From the NCBI RefSeq assembly GCF_026072635.1, contig NZ_AP023081.1:3406501-3470500 (forward strand): a DNA stretch of 64,000 bases, written 5' to 3'. The stretch comes from Pseudomonas solani (lineage in GTDB: Bacteria; Pseudomonadota; Gammaproteobacteria; Pseudomonadales; Pseudomonadaceae). A program made the position numbers and the translations under genes. The notes under the pieces were generated by a model that saw only the letters and a program-made list of their open reading frames with translations, was not told the origin of the DNA and searched no databases. Of this stretch, positions 52,406 through 60,898 are shown piece after piece (the first letter of the stretch is position 1; each line of letters begins with the position of its first letter).

Positions 52406-54109
52406 TTAGTCCTTGGTCACGCGGTTGACTTCCTCGAGGCTGGTAACGCCTTGCATGGCTTTCAGTAGCCCCGAGTTGCGCAGATCGTTGAAGCCATCTT
52501 TACGCATCTGCGCGGCGATATCGATGGAGTTGCCTTCCTCCATGATAATCCGCTGCAGGGACGGCGTGTTTTTAACCACTTCATAAATACCGACCCTGCC
52601 TTTGTAACCGCCTTTGCAATTATCACAGCCGACAGGACCGAATATCTTGAAGGTCCCGATCTTGTCTTCGGGAAAGCCTTCTTTGATGAGCGTATCGCGG
52701 GGAACCTCGACTTCCTTTTTGCAGGTGTTGCAGAGCTTTCGGGCGAGGCGCTGGGCAATGATCAGGTTGACTGAGGTTGCGATGTTGAACGCTGGAACAC
52801 CCATATTGCGAAGACGGGTCAAGGTTTCCGCAGCGCTGTTGGTGTGCAAGGTGGACATCACCATGTGCCCGGTCTGGGCTGCCTTGATGGCGATTTCAGC
52901 CGTTTCAAGGTCTCGAATTTCGCCAACCATGATCACGTCCGGGTCCTGACGCAAGAAGGCACGAAGGGCCTGGGCGAAGTCCATGCCTTGACGTGGGTTG
53001 ACGTTGACCTGGTTGATGCCTTCCAGGTTGATTTCCACAGGATCTTCGGCTGTGGAGATGTTGATATCGACGGTATTAAGAATATTGAGGCCGGTGTAGA
53101 GCGAAACTGTCTTGCCCGAACCCGTAGGGCCAGTCACCAGAATCATGCCCTGGGGCTGTTTCAAGGCGTTCAGATAGAGCTCTTTTTGCACTTCCTCATA
53201 ACCAAGGGCATCGATACCCATCTGGGCGCTGGATGGGTCAAGGATCCGCATCACGATCTTTTCGCCCCAGAGTGTGGGCAGCGTGTTGACGCGAAAGTCG
53301 ATGGCCTTGGTCTTGGATATCTTCATCTTGATCCGGCCGTCCTGAGGCTTGCGACGTTCGGAAATATCCAGGGCTGCCATGACCTTCAAGCGTGCGGAAA
53401 TGCGGCTGGCCAGTTGGATCGGTGGGCGCGCTACTTCGTGGAGGATACCATCGGTACGTAGCCTGACCCGGTACGAACGCTCGTAGGGCTCGAAGTGCAA
53501 GTCGGAAGAGCCGCCCTTGATGGCGTCCAGCAGCATTTTATTGACGAAGCGTACGACCGGGGCGTCATCGGCGCTCTCGCCTGTACCGCTGTCTTGCTTG
53601 TCGTCATCGACCGCTTCTATATCAACGCCGTCCAGATCGACGTCACCGAGGTCCTCCATGCCGGAGCTGGCGTTATCGAAGAATTTCTCGATGGCATCGC
53701 CCAGTTTGTCATCCTCAACCAGAATTGCCTCTGTAGTAAGGCCGGTACTGAACTGGATGTCGGTGACTGCTTGGTGGTTGGTGGGATCGGAAACCCCGAC
53801 GAACAGCTTGTTGCCTCTACGCCACAGCGGTATCACGCGATGCTGGCGGATCAGCTTCTCGCTGATCAGCTCTTTTGGCTGACCTTCCTTATCGATCGCG
53901 CCCAAATCGAAGAAAGCGACCCCAAATTGCTCGGCGGACAGCTCCGCAAGCGCCCTGCTTTTTACCAGCTTGTTCTGTACTAGGTACGTAACCAGAGAAA
54001 GCTTGTTGCGCTGGGCTTGCAGTTGCGCCTGCTGAGCACTTTTTTCGTCCATCAGCTCTGCGAGGACCATCTGCTTGGCCAAGCCGGAAAGATTTATGCT
54101 GTCATTCAT
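52406..54109 (-). CDS. pilB: Type IV pilus assembly ATPase PilB
   Basis: Hexameric ATPase that drives pilus extension, 567 residues. N-terminal MshEN-type domain (1-150), Walker A GPTGSGKTVSLYTG, Asp box, Walker B (VGEIRDLETAEIA), and the tetracysteine zinc site (CNTCKKEV, CDNCKGG). First gene of pilBCD-coaE-yacG. In this window pilA lies upstream on the same strand, whereas in P. aeruginosa pilA is divergent from pilB. Confidence 0.97.
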   Translation of the reverse strand: MNDSINLSGLAKQMVLAELMDEKSAQQAQLQAQRNKLSLVTYLVQNKLVKSRALAELSAEQFGVAFFDLGAIDKEGQPKELISEKLIRQHRVIPLWRRGNKLFVGVSDPTNHQAVTDIQFSTGLTTEAILVEDDKLGDAIEKFFDNASSGMEDLGDVDLDGVDIEAVDDDKQDSGTGESADDAPVVRFVNKMLLDAIKGGSSDLHFEPYERSYRVRLRTDGILHEVARPPIQLASRISARLKVMAALDISERRKPQDGRIKMKISKTKAIDFRVNTLPTLWGEKIVMRILDPSSAQMGIDALGYEEVQKELYLNALKQPQGMILVTGPTGSGKTVSLYTGLNILNTVDINISTAEDPVEINLEGINQVNVNPRQGMDFAQALRAFLRQDPDVIMVGEIRDLETAEIAIKAAQTGHMVMSTLHTNSAAETLTRLRNMGVPAFNIATSVNLIIAQRLARKLCNTCKKEVEVPRDTLIKEGFPEDKIGTFKIFGPVGCDNCKGGYKGRVGIYEVVKNTPSLQRIIMEEGNSIDIAAQMRKDGFNDLRNSGLLKAMQGVTSLEEVNRVTKD

Positions 54110-54194
54110 GTGGGCGCTAGCTATCTGTGGCGATTTTAGGGGTTATAGCCGAAATTCTAAAACGAAGTGAAGCTGAAGAGGGTACACAAAGGAA

Positions 54195-54216
54195 GAAGGC
54201 GCCATAAGGCGCCTTC
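54195..54216 (-). terminator. Hairpin downstream of pilA
   Basis: Perfect 9-bp stem GAAGGCGCC/GGCGCCTTC with a four-base loop in the 125-base pilA-pilB gap. T-rich sequence follows on the minus strand, so it can end or attenuate the pilA transcript and uncouple pilA from pilB levels. Confidence 0.65.
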
Positions 54217-54234
54217 CAACTGGAGCTCAAGCTA

Positions 54235-54660
54235 TCACTGGCAGTTGCGAGGCTTGAAGTCGGGGTCCAGGGTAGTGGTGCAGGTCCAGGTGCCGCTGGT
54301 GTTGCGGGCCAGGGTGATGTTCTTGGTGCTGGTTTTGGGGCCGGAGGAAGTGCCGGCTGCGCCGAAGGTGAAGACCAGGTTGCCTGCGCCGTTGACGAAG
54401 TTGGTAGTGGTAATCTCGCCCAGCGGGCTAGCGGTTGCAGCGCTGCCGAGGGTGGTGACGGAGATCGAGCCTTCGTTGCGACCTTGGGCGTAGTAGTCTT
54501 CCACGGCAGTTTTCAACGGAGCGATGGCTGCCAGGCCGGTGGCTGCTTCGGAGCGGCCGATGTAGTTCTGGTACGCGGGGATGGCGATTGCGGCCAGGAT
54601 GCCGATGATCGCGACGACGATCATCAGTTCGATCAGGGTGAAGCCTTTCTGTGCTTTCAT
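54235..54660 (-). CDS. pilA: Major type IV pilin PilA
   Basis: Main fibre subunit, 141 residues. Leader MKAQKG then FTLIELMIVVAIIGILAAIA, with Glu5 present. The C-terminal disulphide loop is formed by the two cysteines in WTCTTTLDPDFKPRNC, as in group I-like Pseudomonas pilins. The Ser/Thr-rich globular domain offers sites for O-glycosylation, and a PglL/TfpO-like gene lies next door. The ATG at 54660 follows GGAGAT; a sigma-54 promoter precedes it. Confidence 0.95.
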   Translation of the reverse strand: MKAQKGFTLIELMIVVAIIGILAAIAIPAYQNYIGRSEAATGLAAIAPLKTAVEDYYAQGRNEGSISVTTLGSAATASPLGEITTTNFVNGAGNLVFTFGAAGTSSGPKTSTKNITLARNTSGTWTCTTTLDPDFKPRNCQ

Positions 54661-54715
54661 TCGTGGATCTCCAAATGTGGTGTTTACGGCTGCACTCGCA
54701 GCTGACATTCTTCTA

Positions 54716-54731
54716 AGCAATTCCCTTGCCA
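54716..54731 (-). promoter_or_regulatory. Sigma-54 promoter of pilA
   Basis: On the minus strand TGGCAAGGGAATTGCT has the GG and GC doublets with exact ten-base spacing, matching the -24/-12 consensus (TGGCAC-N5-TTGCW). It starts about 70 bases before pilA. PilR, encoded in this window, is the expected activator. Confidence 0.85.
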
Positions 54732-54815
54732 GATTGCCAGGCCTCCACTTTTTGCAGGTGCTGGCATGCTGGTTCAACTGCTGCACTGACAAAAAATGTC
54801 AATGAGTCCCTAAGA

Positions 54816-56543
54816 ATGCACCTGAACTCAAGCGCTCGCCCAATCTTTGCGTTAGCTGTGATCGTCGTAGGCCTGTCTTTCTGTATACCTCTGCACCTCT
54901 ACCCCTTCCCAAATTATATTGAGGAGCTATTGGTCACCTTGGGGGTGTTCGCCTGCTCGGCATGGCTGATGTGGCAAAGAGTGGGTCTGAAGTTTTCCGT
55001 ATGGTCTGGCCTTTGGCTTCTTTTGGGTGGGCTTTTTATTGCTTCAGCCCTGACACACAGTGCCTCATTCGTTGCTTTCAAGTTGTTCTATATCTTCTTT
55101 TGGTTCGTTGGGGCCTTGGCGCTACTGATCAGTGAGCAGGTGGACTGGGAAGATCATGGTGTTTCCGACGTCTTGGCAACGATGTTGCTTTATTCGGCGC
55201 TGGTGTGTGCGGTGGTTGGGCTGCTGCGTCACTTTGACCTACTTTGGCAGGATGTTGCGGTTTTCATTCCCATGTACCGGTCAGAGCGAATGATGGGGCT
55301 TATTGGGCATAGCAATTACTTTGCTTTCGTATGTCTTATTGGTGTCTTGTCGGCTGCTTGGTTGTTTCAGCGTGGCAAGTTAGGGGCGTTGGGAGTTATA
55401 TCTTCCGTCACGATTTTTGTAGTTTGTATTGTCTTGACATGGACTCGCTCGGTAGTTGTTGCCTGGTTTGTACTGGCTCTGCTTTTGTCGTTACAGTTCA
55501 AACGGCTCAATGCCGGCCGGTTCATGCTTGTGGTTTTAGTGGGATTGGCTGCATTAGTTCTATTGCAGCCTTTTGGTGGCTTGCTGAGTCAGTTTTTGGG
55601 TGGGGGGGCGGCCAATGTTGTCGTTGATGAGAGGCTGGCAGCATTTGGTGGCAAGGGGGGGGACAGTTCTGGGCGCCTCAGGGAGTGGGCCATCGCCTGG
55701 CAGGTGTTCTGCGATAATCCCTTTTGGGGAGTGGGCATTGGTAATTATGGAGAGGCAGCTTTTGCGAAACATATCGAGTTAGGTGTCCCGTCTCCGGCCG
55801 GTTTTTTTATACATTCCCATAATATATTGCTGCAATTTCTTGCGGAGTTGGGTGTGTTTGGCGGGCTTTGGCTCTTGCTTTTCTTTATTTTGGGCGCGAA
55901 AGGTTGGTGGCATGCTGCTGCGGATGTACGGCGGGTGCTTCCAGCTTCAATATTATTGATTTTCAGTGTATATAGTCTCTTTGAGTTTCCCTACTGGATC
56001 ATGCATTTCTTCGTCCTTAATTTGCTTGTGCTGAGTGCTTTGGGGGGAGGGCAGCTGCAAGTAAGCTTGAGGTTGGGGAAGGTCTTCTCCGCTATTCTGG
56101 CATTCATTTTTTGTGCGGTAACTATCGTGTATGTGCCGCTTATTGAGCGATTCTACTGGTCGTTGAAGCAGTATCTTGTTCGGGCGCCTACTGACATAAG
56201 TCAGTATGTCTTTGTCGATTCGCTCATCAGGGATCCTTTGATGGAGCCTTATGGGTATCTGATTTATGTCGCCAATTTTGAGGTTTCGCCCAAAACGGCT
56301 CAGCGGGATTTGGAAATGCTTGAGAAGTTCCGGCGCCACCTCCCATATGACCCCGTTCTAGCGCGTCTTGCGATTTTGCAATTTGCAACGGGGGACTCTG
56401 CAGGTAGCTTCAAGACGCTTGAGGAGATGCGAATTTATTATGGTGATGAGTCAGTGGAGAATGTTTCGTCACAGCTTGAAGAGGCTGAGCGAGCGTTCCC
56501 TGATGTTGATTTCTCGGCTCTATCCAAGGCAGTGGAGCAGTGA
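54816..56543 (+). CDS. PglL/TfpO-like O-oligosaccharyltransferase (Wzy_C family), candidate pilin glycosylase
   Basis: Integral membrane protein of 575 residues with about eleven helices. The Wzy_C/O-antigen ligase signature is present as FIHSHNILLQFLAELGVFGG in the large periplasmic loop, plus GLIGHSNYFAFV near residue 165. The soluble C-terminal part (about 440-575, EPYGYLIYVANFEVSP, then a LEKFRRHLPYDPVLARLAIL repeat) resembles the PglL-type tail. In P. aeruginosa the pilin glycosyltransferase TfpO is encoded between pilA and tRNA-Thr, the same position. Base composition is clearly lower in GC than the neighbours, a sign of transfer. Start at 54816, weak ribosome site. Confidence 0.83.
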   Translation: MHLNSSARPIFALAVIVVGLSFCIPLHLYPFPNYIEELLVTLGVFACSAWLMWQRVGLKFSVWSGLWLLLGGLFIASALTHSASFVAFKLFYIFFWFVGALALLISEQVDWEDHGVSDVLATMLLYSALVCAVVGLLRHFDLLWQDVAVFIPMYRSERMMGLIGHSNYFAFVCLIGVLSAAWLFQRGKLGALGVISSVTIFVVCIVLTWTRSVVVAWFVLALLLSLQFKRLNAGRFMLVVLVGLAALVLLQPFGGLLSQFLGGGAANVVVDERLAAFGGKGGDSSGRLREWAIAWQVFCDNPFWGVGIGNYGEAAFAKHIELGVPSPAGFFIHSHNILLQFLAELGVFGGLWLLLFFILGAKGWWHAAADVRRVLPASILLIFSVYSLFEFPYWIMHFFVLNLLVLSALGGGQLQVSLRLGKVFSAILAFIFCAVTIVYVPLIERFYWSLKQYLVRAPTDISQYVFVDSLIRDPLMEPYGYLIYVANFEVSPKTAQRDLEMLEKFRRHLPYDPVLARLAILQFATGDSAGSFKTLEEMRIYYGDESVENVSSQLEEAERAFPDVDFSALSKAVEQ

Positions 56544-56582
56544 TTGCCTTCCGAGAGGGGGGGTGCTAATTTCCGCCCCGCC

Positions 56583-56658
56583 GCCGGTGTAGCTCAGTAG
56601 GTAGAGCAGCGCACTCGTAACGCGAAGGTCGCAGGTTCGATTCCTGTCTCCGGCACCA
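56583..56658 (+). tRNA. tRNA-Thr (CGT)
   Basis: 76 bases with encoded CCA, anticodon CGT in the CTCGTAA loop, T-arm GGTTCGATTCC. One U-U mismatch in the acceptor stem (GCCGGTG against CTCCGGC), as I recall for Pseudomonas tRNA-Thr. It marks the edge of the variable pilA segment. Confidence 0.96.
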
Positions 56659-56667
56659 GCTCAGACG

Positions 56668-56694
56668 AAAAGCCCCGCTTCTGCGGGGCTTTTT
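56668..56694. terminator. Terminator between tRNA-Thr and nadC
   Basis: Stem AGCCCCGC/GCGGGGCT with a TTCT loop, A run before and T5 after. Works for tRNA-Thr on the plus strand and nadC on the minus strand. Confidence 0.9.
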
Positions 56695-56719
56695 GTTGGG
56701 CGCTATATAAGGGAAAGGG

Positions 56720-57568
56720 TCAGATGCTCAGGCGCATCGACAGGTCCACCGCCCTGACATCCTTGGTCAGGGTGCCGATGGAGATGTAGTCGACGCCGGT
56801 CTCGGCGATGGTGCGCAGGGTGGTGTCGTTGATGCCGCCGGAGGCTTCGAGCTTGGCGCGGCCGGCGGTGAGGGTGACGGCAGTGCGCATGTCGTCGAGG
56901 CTGAGTTCGTCGAGCATGATGATGTCGGCGCCGGCGGCCAGGGCCTGGTTCAGTTCGTCGAGGCTTTCCACTTCGATCTCCACCGGCTTGCCGGGGGCGA
57001 TGCGGTGGGCGGCGGCGATGGCTTCGGCGATGCCGCCACAGGCCGCGATGTGGTTTTCCTTGATGAGGAAGGCGTCGTACAGACCGATGCGGTGGTTGTG
57101 GCCGCCGCCGCAGGTGACGGCGTATTTCTGTGCCAGGCGCAGGCCGGGCAGGGTCTTGCGGGTGTCGAGCAGTTTCACCTGGGTGCCTTGTACCAGCTCC
57201 ACGTAGTGGGCCACGCGGGTGGCGACGCCGGAGAGGCACTGGAGGAAGTTCAGCGCGCTGCGCTCGCCGCTGAGCAGGGCGCGGGCGGGGCCTTCGAGGT
57301 GGAACAGCGGCTGGTTCGGCTGCACCTTGTCGCCATCGGCCACCTGCCAGTGCACGGCCACCCGTGGATCGAGCTGACGGAACACCGCGTCGACCCACGC
57401 TGTCCCAGCAATCACGGCGGCCTCGCGGGTGATGATGGTGGCGTGCGCGAGGCGCTCTTCGGGGATGAGTTGGGCGGTGATGTCGCCGCTGCCGATGTCT
57501 TCGGTCAGTGCCCGGCGGACGTTGGCTTCGATCTCCGCGCTCAGGTCGGCGAGTTTCAAATTGGGCAT
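56720..57568 (-). CDS. nadC: Nicotinate-nucleotide pyrophosphorylase (quinolinate PRTase)
   Basis: Makes nicotinate mononucleotide from quinolinate and PRPP in NAD synthesis. 282 residues. Visible motifs: LLDTRKTLPGLRLAQKYAV with the substrate-binding DTRKT, GGGHNHRIGLYDAFLIKENH, and the C-terminal LEASGGI and YISIGTLT phosphate-binding loops. Located between tRNA-Thr and DUF1631 paralogue B, as in P. aeruginosa. Confidence 0.97.
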   Translation of the reverse strand: MPNLKLADLSAEIEANVRRALTEDIGSGDITAQLIPEERLAHATIITREAAVIAGTAWVDAVFRQLDPRVAVHWQVADGDKVQPNQPLFHLEGPARALLSGERSALNFLQCLSGVATRVAHYVELVQGTQVKLLDTRKTLPGLRLAQKYAVTCGGGHNHRIGLYDAFLIKENHIAACGGIAEAIAAAHRIAPGKPVEIEVESLDELNQALAAGADIIMLDELSLDDMRTAVTLTAGRAKLEASGGINDTTLRTIAETGVDYISIGTLTKDVRAVDLSMRLSI

Positions 57569-57746
57569 GGGAGGCTCCGCTGCAGAATGGCGCGATTATA
57601 GAGGCAGGCGACCGCTGGTACAGCGCTGGTGGCAACTGTCTTGGGCTTTCTGCTAGATATTCAGGGGATGGGACGGTCTGTCAGAGGTCGTCCCACAAAG
57701 GGTTGGGACATCTGTGACGTATTTCATGTCTGGAGGAAATCTCCCC

Positions 57747-57774
57747 TTGGTTGCGACGAGAGTATCCCTATAAT
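57747..57774 (+). promoter_or_regulatory. Candidate sigma-70 promoter in the nadC-DUF1631 gap
   Basis: TTGGTT, 16-base spacer, TATAAT, about 115 bases before the DUF1631 start. The 321-base divergent gap (57569-57889) holds no supported gene; a long open frame antisense to DUF1631 crosses it and was rejected. Confidence 0.45.
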
Positions 57775-57889
57775 GATTCTGACTTTTTCTATTTGACGCC
57801 AGAAGCTTGACGTTAGGGATAACTCCCCGTTTATAGCTGTGCAGCCAGCGAAGCCCACTAGATCGGACGCTGGTTGCGGGAGATTCACT

Positions 57890-60229
57890 ATGCAGACCGA
57901 CGCGAACGTGGTGCCCCTGAACAAGGGCGCCTCCGAGCAATCGCCAACTTCGCCGGTAGGAAGGCTGCCCGTGGCACTTATTCAGGTGCGCGACAAGGCT
58001 GCACAACAGCTGAAGCAAGCGCTGCAGGCGCTGTTCGATAACGCGGACGACACCCTCTTCCAGATGGCCGACCGTGCGACCAGCAACGCCGAGCAGAACG
58101 CCTTCTTCGAGGCGATGCGCGACTTGCGCCTCAAGCGCAAGAGCATCGAGCGCGGCTTCCTGCAGAAAGTGTTCGAGACCTTCGCCAACCTCAACCAGTA
58201 CGAGATCGGCAAGGCGCCGGTGCTGGATGCGGTGTCCTTCGAAAGCCTGAGCCTGGTGCAGAACGACGAGCTGGAAGAGTCCGTCGCCCTCGACGCCATG
58301 GTCGCCAAGGTGATGAGCCGTGACGGCGTCGCCCTCGGCCACCTGACCACCCGCCTCAACACCCTGGTCACCAAGAAGATCGAGGACAAGAGCAATCCGC
58401 TCGGCCCGCGCGCCCTGTGCGAAGCCTTCCTCGACGCCTGCCGTAGTTTGGGCGTAGAGATCAAGGTCAAGCTGATCATCTTCAAGCTGTTCGAGAAATA
58501 CGTCCTCAGCGACCTCGACCAGCTCTATGCCGAATCCAACCTGGCGCTGATCACCGCCGGTGTGCTTCCCGAACTCAAGTCCGCGCCACCGGTCCGTCGT
58601 CCCCAGGGGCGTACCCCAGGTGCCGCCCGCTCTGCACAGGCTGCCGCAGGCGGTGAGGCGATGGGCGAAGGCGCCTACGCCGATGAGGGCGTGCAGGAAG
58701 TCTTCGGTGCACTGCAGGAATTGCTCTCCCAGGTCCGAGGCTCCGGCGGCGGTGTGGGAATGGGCATGGGCGGCCAGCGCCGCGAGATGCCCGCCGATGC
58801 GGTGCCCATCACCAGCAACGACCTGATGCGCCTGCTCTCGCACCTGCAGCAGCACCTGCCCGTGCAGAACGCCGGCGATGTCGACCTGCGCTTCCAGCTC
58901 GACAACCTGCTCACCCGCGCCAGCGCCAAGAGCGGCAAGTCCCGTGTCGTGGGCCAGGTAGATGACGACGTCATCAACCTGGTGTCGATGCTCTTCGAGT
59001 TCATCCTCGACGACCGCTCCCTGCCGGATTCGCTCAAGGCCCTGATCGGCCGCCTGCAGATCCCGATGCTCAAGGTCGCGGTGCTGGACAAGACCTTCTT
59101 CAGCCGCGGCAGCCACCCGGCGCGTCGCCTGCTCAACGAAATCGCCTCGGCGGCCATGGGCTGGAACGAGCAGGACGATGTCCAGCGCGATGCCCTCTAC
59201 CAGCGCATCGAGCAGGTCGTGCTGCGCCTGCTGAACGATTTCGTCGACGACCCGACCATCTTCTCCGACCTGCTGTCCGACTTCCTTGCCTACACCGGTG
59301 ACGAGCGCCGTCGCAGCGACCTGCTGGAACAGCGCACCCGCGACGCCGAGGAAGGCCGTGCCAAGGCCGAACTGGCCCGCCAGCAGGTCGAGCAGGCCCT
59401 GAACGAGCGCCTGCTGGGCCGCACCCTGCCCGAAGTGGTGGTGCGCCTGCTGCAGGAAGCCTGGAGCAAGGTCATGCTGCTGACCTGCCTCAAGCACGGT
59501 GTCGACTCCGAGGAATGGCAGGCCACCCTGTCGACCATGGACGACCTGATCTGGAGCGTGGAGTCCCACGAGGCGCCCGAGGCGCGTATGCGTCTGCTGG
59601 AGCTGGTACCGGGGCTGCTCAAGGCCCTGCGCGAGGGGCTCACCAGCGCCGCCTTCGATCCCTTCTCTACCAGTGAATTCTTCAGCCAGCTGGAAACCCT
59701 GCATGTGCAGGCCTTCCAGCGCTTCAAGCGCGTCGAGCCGGAGCCGGTCAGCGTGCCGGCGGCTACCGAAGGCGAGGGCGAGAGCCTGACCGCGGAAGTC
59801 GTAATGCCTCTGCTCGACCTGCCCGCCGACCTGGAAGTGGGCATGCCCGCCGAAGCGCCGACGATGGTCGAAGTGGTCGAGGAAATCGTCCTGCTCGCCC
59901 CCGGCGAGACCCGTGCGCCCGAGCCTGATGCCGCCCTGCCGGATGACGACGAGGCGCTGGGCCACGTCGACAACCTGCGCGTCGGCAGCTGGGTCGAGTT
60001 CCAGGAAGACGAAGAGCACAAGGTGCGTTGCAAGCTGGCGGCGATCATCAAGCCCACCGGCAAGTACATTTTCGTCAACCGCACCGGCATGAAGGTGCTG
60101 GAGAAGACCCGCATGGGCCTGGCCGTGGAGTTCCGCCGCCAAGCCATCCGCCTGCTGGACGACGCCTTGCTGTTCGACCGCGCGCTGGAATCGGTCATCG
60201 GCAACCTGCGCCGCCTCAAGGGCGCCTGA
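57890..60229 (+). CDS. DUF1631 family protein (paralogue B)
   Basis: 779 residues, cytoplasmic, largely helical. Shares with paralogue A the block NPLGPRALCEAF...ITAGVLPELK, the DVINLVSMLFEFILDDRSLPDS block and the SHPARRLLNEIA block, so the two proteins are collinear. The C-terminal region (RVGSWVEFQEDEEHKVRCKL, then IIKPTGKYIFVNRTG) resembles a PilZ-like beta barrel. There is a Gly/Met-rich linker near 285-310 (GGGVGMGMGG). Start ATG 57890 has GGGAGA upstream. Function unknown. Confidence 0.87.
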   Translation: MQTDANVVPLNKGASEQSPTSPVGRLPVALIQVRDKAAQQLKQALQALFDNADDTLFQMADRATSNAEQNAFFEAMRDLRLKRKSIERGFLQKVFETFANLNQYEIGKAPVLDAVSFESLSLVQNDELEESVALDAMVAKVMSRDGVALGHLTTRLNTLVTKKIEDKSNPLGPRALCEAFLDACRSLGVEIKVKLIIFKLFEKYVLSDLDQLYAESNLALITAGVLPELKSAPPVRRPQGRTPGAARSAQAAAGGEAMGEGAYADEGVQEVFGALQELLSQVRGSGGGVGMGMGGQRREMPADAVPITSNDLMRLLSHLQQHLPVQNAGDVDLRFQLDNLLTRASAKSGKSRVVGQVDDDVINLVSMLFEFILDDRSLPDSLKALIGRLQIPMLKVAVLDKTFFSRGSHPARRLLNEIASAAMGWNEQDDVQRDALYQRIEQVVLRLLNDFVDDPTIFSDLLSDFLAYTGDERRRSDLLEQRTRDAEEGRAKAELARQQVEQALNERLLGRTLPEVVVRLLQEAWSKVMLLTCLKHGVDSEEWQATLSTMDDLIWSVESHEAPEARMRLLELVPGLLKALREGLTSAAFDPFSTSEFFSQLETLHVQAFQRFKRVEPEPVSVPAATEGEGESLTAEVVMPLLDLPADLEVGMPAEAPTMVEVVEEIVLLAPGETRAPEPDAALPDDDEALGHVDNLRVGSWVEFQEDEEHKVRCKLAAIIKPTGKYIFVNRTGMKVLEKTRMGLAVEFRRQAIRLLDDALLFDRALESVIGNLRRLKGA

Positions 60230-60334
60230 GTCATCGCTCCCTCCACGACGCCCGGCTTGCCGGGCGTCGTCGTTTCCGGGCCTTGGCCCTGGGCGCGGCC
60301 TGCTCTAGAGTGTCCGCCAACCAAGGAGCCCTTC

Positions 60335-60898
60335 ATGCAGCCGGACCCCGCGACAGGTTGGTGCCAAGGCGCCCACCACTGCCCCTCGCCGAATTTCAAC
60401 GCCCGCCCGGAGGGGGAAATCTCCCTGCTGGTGATCCACAACATCAGCCTGCCGCCCGGGCAATTCGGCACCGGCAAGGTCCAGCAGTTCTTCCAGAACC
60501 GCCTGGATGCCGAGGAGCATCCCTACTTCGCCGATATCGCCGCCATGCAGGTCTCGGCGCATTTCCTCATCGAGCGCGACGGTGCTGTCACCCAGTTCGT
60601 CTCCTGCCTGGAGCGCGCCTGGCACGCCGGCAAGTCCTTCTTCGACGGCCGTGAGAACTGCAATGACTTCTCCCTCGGCATCGAACTGGAAGGCACCGAT
60701 GACCAGGCCTATTCCGATGCCCAGTACGCCGTGCTCGGCCAGCTCGCTCGCGGCCTGCTGCGCGCCTACCCCGGCATCACCCCGGCGCGCATCCAGGGAC
60801 ACAGCGACATCGCTCCCGGGCGCAAGACCGATCCCGGCCCTGCATTCGATTGGGCGCGATTCCGCGCCAGCCTGCTCGACAAGGAGGTACACCCATGA
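60335..60898 (+). CDS. ampD: 1,6-anhydro-N-acetylmuramyl-L-alanine amidase AmpD
   Basis: Cytoplasmic zinc amidase of peptidoglycan recycling that cleaves anhydromuropeptides; its loss derepresses AmpC beta-lactamase through AmpR. 187 residues. Zinc ligands His35 (LLVIHNISL), His156 and Asp166 (QGHSDIAPGRKTDPG), catalytic Glu117 and Lys164 are all present, so the enzyme looks functional. Start at 60335 preceded by AAGGAG. Overlaps ampE by four bases. Confidence 0.96.
   Translation: MQPDPATGWCQGAHHCPSPNFNARPEGEISLLVIHNISLPPGQFGTGKVQQFFQNRLDAEEHPYFADIAAMQVSAHFLIERDGAVTQFVSCLERAWHAGKSFFDGRENCNDFSLGIELEGTDDQAYSDAQYAVLGQLARGLLRAYPGITPARIQGHSDIAPGRKTDPGPAFDWARFRASLLDKEVHP

Noticed and set aside
57653..60142. 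829-codon minus-strand open frame opposite DUF1631 paralogue B
   Set aside because: Plus-strand product is collinear with paralogue A; antisense frame has shadow composition and no start signal.
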